DNA of 15,648 nucleotides from Oscillospiraceae bacterium (GTDB lineage Bacteria; Bacillota; Clostridia; UBA1381), in assembly GCA_015068545.1 (NCBI GenBank), contig SVKH01000020.1, forward strand, positions 1-15,648, written 5' to 3'. Both the position numbers and the translations under genes were made by a program. Positions 14,199-15,648 of this stretch are shown here, piece by piece. Positions within the stretch are counted from its first letter, which is position 1, and each line of letters starts with the position of its first letter. The notes beneath the pieces were generated by a model, which worked only from the letters and a program-made list of their open reading frames with translations, searched no databases and was not told the DNA's origin.

Positions 14199-14511
14199 TA
14201 CCTACATATATCTTCTGATAATGGCACTGGTTACATACCTTATCCGTGTCCTGCCATTAACAATCATCAAAAAACAGATTAAAAATAAATTTATAAGATC
14301 TTTCTTATACTATGTTCCCTACGTTACACTTGCGGTAATGACATTCCCTGCAATAATAACAGCTACTCAGTCACCGGCAAGCGGTATCATAGCTTTTTTA
14401 ACAGGACTTTTAGTTGCATTTTTTGACGCAAACTTATTTAAAGTGGCTGTATCATGCTGTGTGTCTGTATTTATTTCCGAGCTTGTCTTACCGATGATAG
14501 GACTTATATAA
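14188..14511 (+). CDS. azlD: Branched-chain amino acid exporter, small subunit AzlD
   Basis: A 107-residue membrane protein with about four hydrophobic segments, matching AzlD by the opening YLLIMALVTYLIRVLPL (6-22), the FLYYVPYVTLAVMTFPAI block (33-50) and its position after azlC. It completes the exporter in the membrane. AAGGAG (14173-14178), inside the end of azlC, lies 9 bases before ATG 14188, which marks this start rather than an in-frame ATG 48 bases upstream. The length is usual for the family (about 100-110). Confidence 0.93.
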   Translation: MKNNTYIYLLIMALVTYLIRVLPLTIIKKQIKNKFIRSFLYYVPYVTLAVMTFPAIITATQSPASGIIAFLTGLLVAFFDANLFKVAVSCCVSVFISELVLPMIGLI

Positions 14512-14559
14512 GGCATTTTCGTAAAGGCTTGAATAACTCAAGTATTCACTTTAAATGTG

Positions 14560-14584
14560 TTTCCTATGTCATGATGCTAGGAAA
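14560..14584. other. Small hairpin after azlD
   Basis: TTTCCTA (14560-14566) and TAGGAAA (14578-14584) form a perfect 7-bp stem with an 11-base loop containing TCATGA. It is close behind azlD and precedes the stronger terminator; it may be a 3'UTR structure. Confidence 0.4.
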
Positions 14585-14608
14585 ATACCAATAAATTCGC
14601 ATAACAAA

Positions 14609-14662
14609 ACGAGACTGAAGCAGAGTAGTTTTTTATCTACCTAGCAAGTCTCGTGTTTTTTT
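14609..14662 (+). terminator. Terminator of azlCD with nested hairpin
   Basis: ACGAGACT (14609-14616) pairs with AGTCTCGT (14647-14654), and GTAG (14625-14628) with CTAC (14637-14640) inside; the outer stem is followed by G and seven T. It lies in the convergent gap between azlD and the MBL-fold gene. The 30-base interior is longer than in a simple terminator. Confidence 0.75.
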
Positions 14663-14730
14663 GATTAAATTAAGTCAGTCTTTTAAAGCTAATTCTACAC
14701 CGGTAATTCCTTTTAATAGGATATATCAAA

Positions 14731-15648
14731 TTAGCCCATACACAGTTTGCAACCTACATAACCCATACCGTAAGCTTCTTCTGCATTGGTAAAGTACTTA
14801 CGGTTTTGCTCCTTTGGCAGACTTCCGCAGGTTGGCAAATGAAGCTTTTTGGAGTTCTTATTTCCGATATACTTTCCTTCTGATTTTACCTCGGTCTGCT
14901 GGATAGCATTCTCTTCAGCCTCTTGCGATATTCCTGTTTGTGCCACTGCTCCTGCTGCTACCTCTGTGCTTTCTTCCGGCTCACTATCATCTTCCTCTTT
15001 TGATACCTTTTCTGCTTCTTGGCTCTGTTTCGGTTCAGATTCGGTAGTATTTACTGCTTCATCCTTTACTTCATCTTGGGCTTCCGGAGCAACATCATCA
15101 GGAACTTCATACTCGGGTTTATTTATGTTTTCTTTTCCCGTAACAGCATCTTCTGCATCATTCTCTTCCATCGCAAACTGCGTAGGCTGAGGCTTTGTAC
15201 CTTTTCGCTGACTAACTGTCAGACTTTCACCATCTGTATGGATAACTATATGTCCGCTTTCATCTGTTCGGTATACTTGCGCTCCCAAATCGTTAAATCT
15301 TGACATGACCTCCTCATGAGGATGACCGTACTCGTTGCCTGTTCCCACCGAAATAACCACAACTTCCGGCATTACTTCACGCAAAAATGGATAGGTAGAA
15401 GATGTGTCCGAACCATGGTGACCTGCCTTTAACACAGTTGCGCTAATATCCAGTCCTTGTGCCAAGATATCCTCTTCTTCCTCCCTTTCGGCATCACCGG
15501 TAAATAAAAAGGACCTTTCTCCGCAAGTTACCTTCGTGATGATAGAGGTATTATTAACCTCATGGGAAAAGTCACCACTAGGTGTCATAAGCTCAACCTT
15601 GCAGCTACCCAGAGTAAAGCTTTCTCCCGATTTTGGCGAAACCATATC
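14731..15648 (-). CDS. ComEC-like MBL-fold protein with zinc-binding tail (5' end outside window)
   Basis: The frame is open to the window edge, so the N-terminus is missing; 305 residues are visible. Residues 1-150 are the second half of a ComEC/Rec2-type metallo-beta-lactamase domain: NNTSIITKV (31-39), FLFTGDAE (46-53, metal Asp), KAGHHGSD (73-80, paired His) and GTGNEYGHPH (101-110). Residues 150-255 are an acidic, Glu/Ser/Ala/Thr-rich linker of low complexity. Residues about 258-304 form a small domain with His269, Cys273, Cys299 and Cys302, like the Ada-type zinc-binding tails seen on secreted nuclease-like proteins of Firmicutes. A stand-alone exported MBL-fold phosphodiesterase or nuclease is likely; a full membrane ComEC is less likely given the linker and tail. 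The first in-frame ATG (15645) is not the true start. Confidence 0.85.
   Translation of the reverse strand, partial: DMVSPKSGESFTLGSCKVELMTPSGDFSHEVNNTSIITKVTCGERSFLFTGDAEREEEEDILAQGLDISATVLKAGHHGSDTSSTYPFLREVMPEVVVISVGTGNEYGHPHEEVMSRFNDLGAQVYRTDESGHIVIHTDGESLTVSQRKGTKPQPTQFAMEENDAEDAVTGKENINKPEYEVPDDVAPEAQDEVKDEAVNTTESEPKQSQEAEKVSKEEDDSEPEESTEVAAGAVAQTGISQEAEENAIQQTEVKSEGKYIGNKNSKKLHLPTCGSLPKEQNRKYFTNAEEAYGMGYVGCKLCMG

Noticed and set aside
1..15648. CRISPR arrays, tRNA, rRNA, IS elements, prophage or toxin-antitoxin genes
   Set aside because: No regular spaced repeats, cloverleaf sequence, transposase, integrase or paired small toxin-antitoxin genes were seen on either strand.

Overview
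The window looks like chromosomal DNA of an anaerobic, low-GC Bacillota (class Clostridia). This rests on AT-rich intergenic DNA, strong AGGAGG-type ribosome binding sites, sigma-A style promoters, RNase J, a riboswitch-controlled ECF vitamin transporter, a Na+-translocating decarboxylase beta subunit and AzlCD. No phage, IS, CRISPR, tRNA or rRNA was seen. The species cannot be named from the sequence alone.

Layout. Positions 1-2735 (+): the C-terminal part of RNase J, then a Na+/phosphate cotransporter with a PhoU-like tail, closed by a strong terminator. 2841-3125 (-): a small one-helix membrane protein, divergent from the next block. 3332-7331 (+): three secreted proteins in a row, namely a subtilisin-type protease, an unrecognised secreted protein with every sign of very high expression, and a polysaccharide deacetylase. 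7332-7634: a gene-free stretch with hairpins, a dispersed repeat and a bidirectional terminator. 7635-11386 (-): a cobalamin riboswitch, a long leader and an overlapping T-A-S operon for an ECF transporter, very probably for vitamin B12 or a related corrinoid. 11428-11742 (-): a TIGR04076-type small protein. 11850-13371 (-): a perfect promoter, a yybP-ykoY (manganese) riboswitch with an overlapping terminator, a copy of the dispersed repeat, an OadB-type Na+ pump subunit and a 42-residue membrane protein resembling an OadG-type small subunit. 13402-14511 (+): azlC-azlD, a branched-chain amino acid exporter. 14731-15648 (-): a truncated ComEC-like metallo-beta-lactamase-fold protein with an acidic linker and a zinc-binding tail.

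Two points stand out. First, an apparently orphan OadB plus mini-subunit pair sits behind a manganese-sensing ON riboswitch. This suggests a link between a Na+-pump-like membrane protein and Mn2+ homeostasis, because the known targets of this riboswitch class are largely Mn2+ exporters. Second, the 463-residue secreted protein at 5059-6450 has a perfect consensus promoter, an ideal Shine-Dalgarno site, strongly skewed codon use and its own terminator, yet I recognise no family. It may be a major surface or exported protein of this organism. The two riboswitches give independent regulatory evidence for the metal and vitamin roles of their operons.
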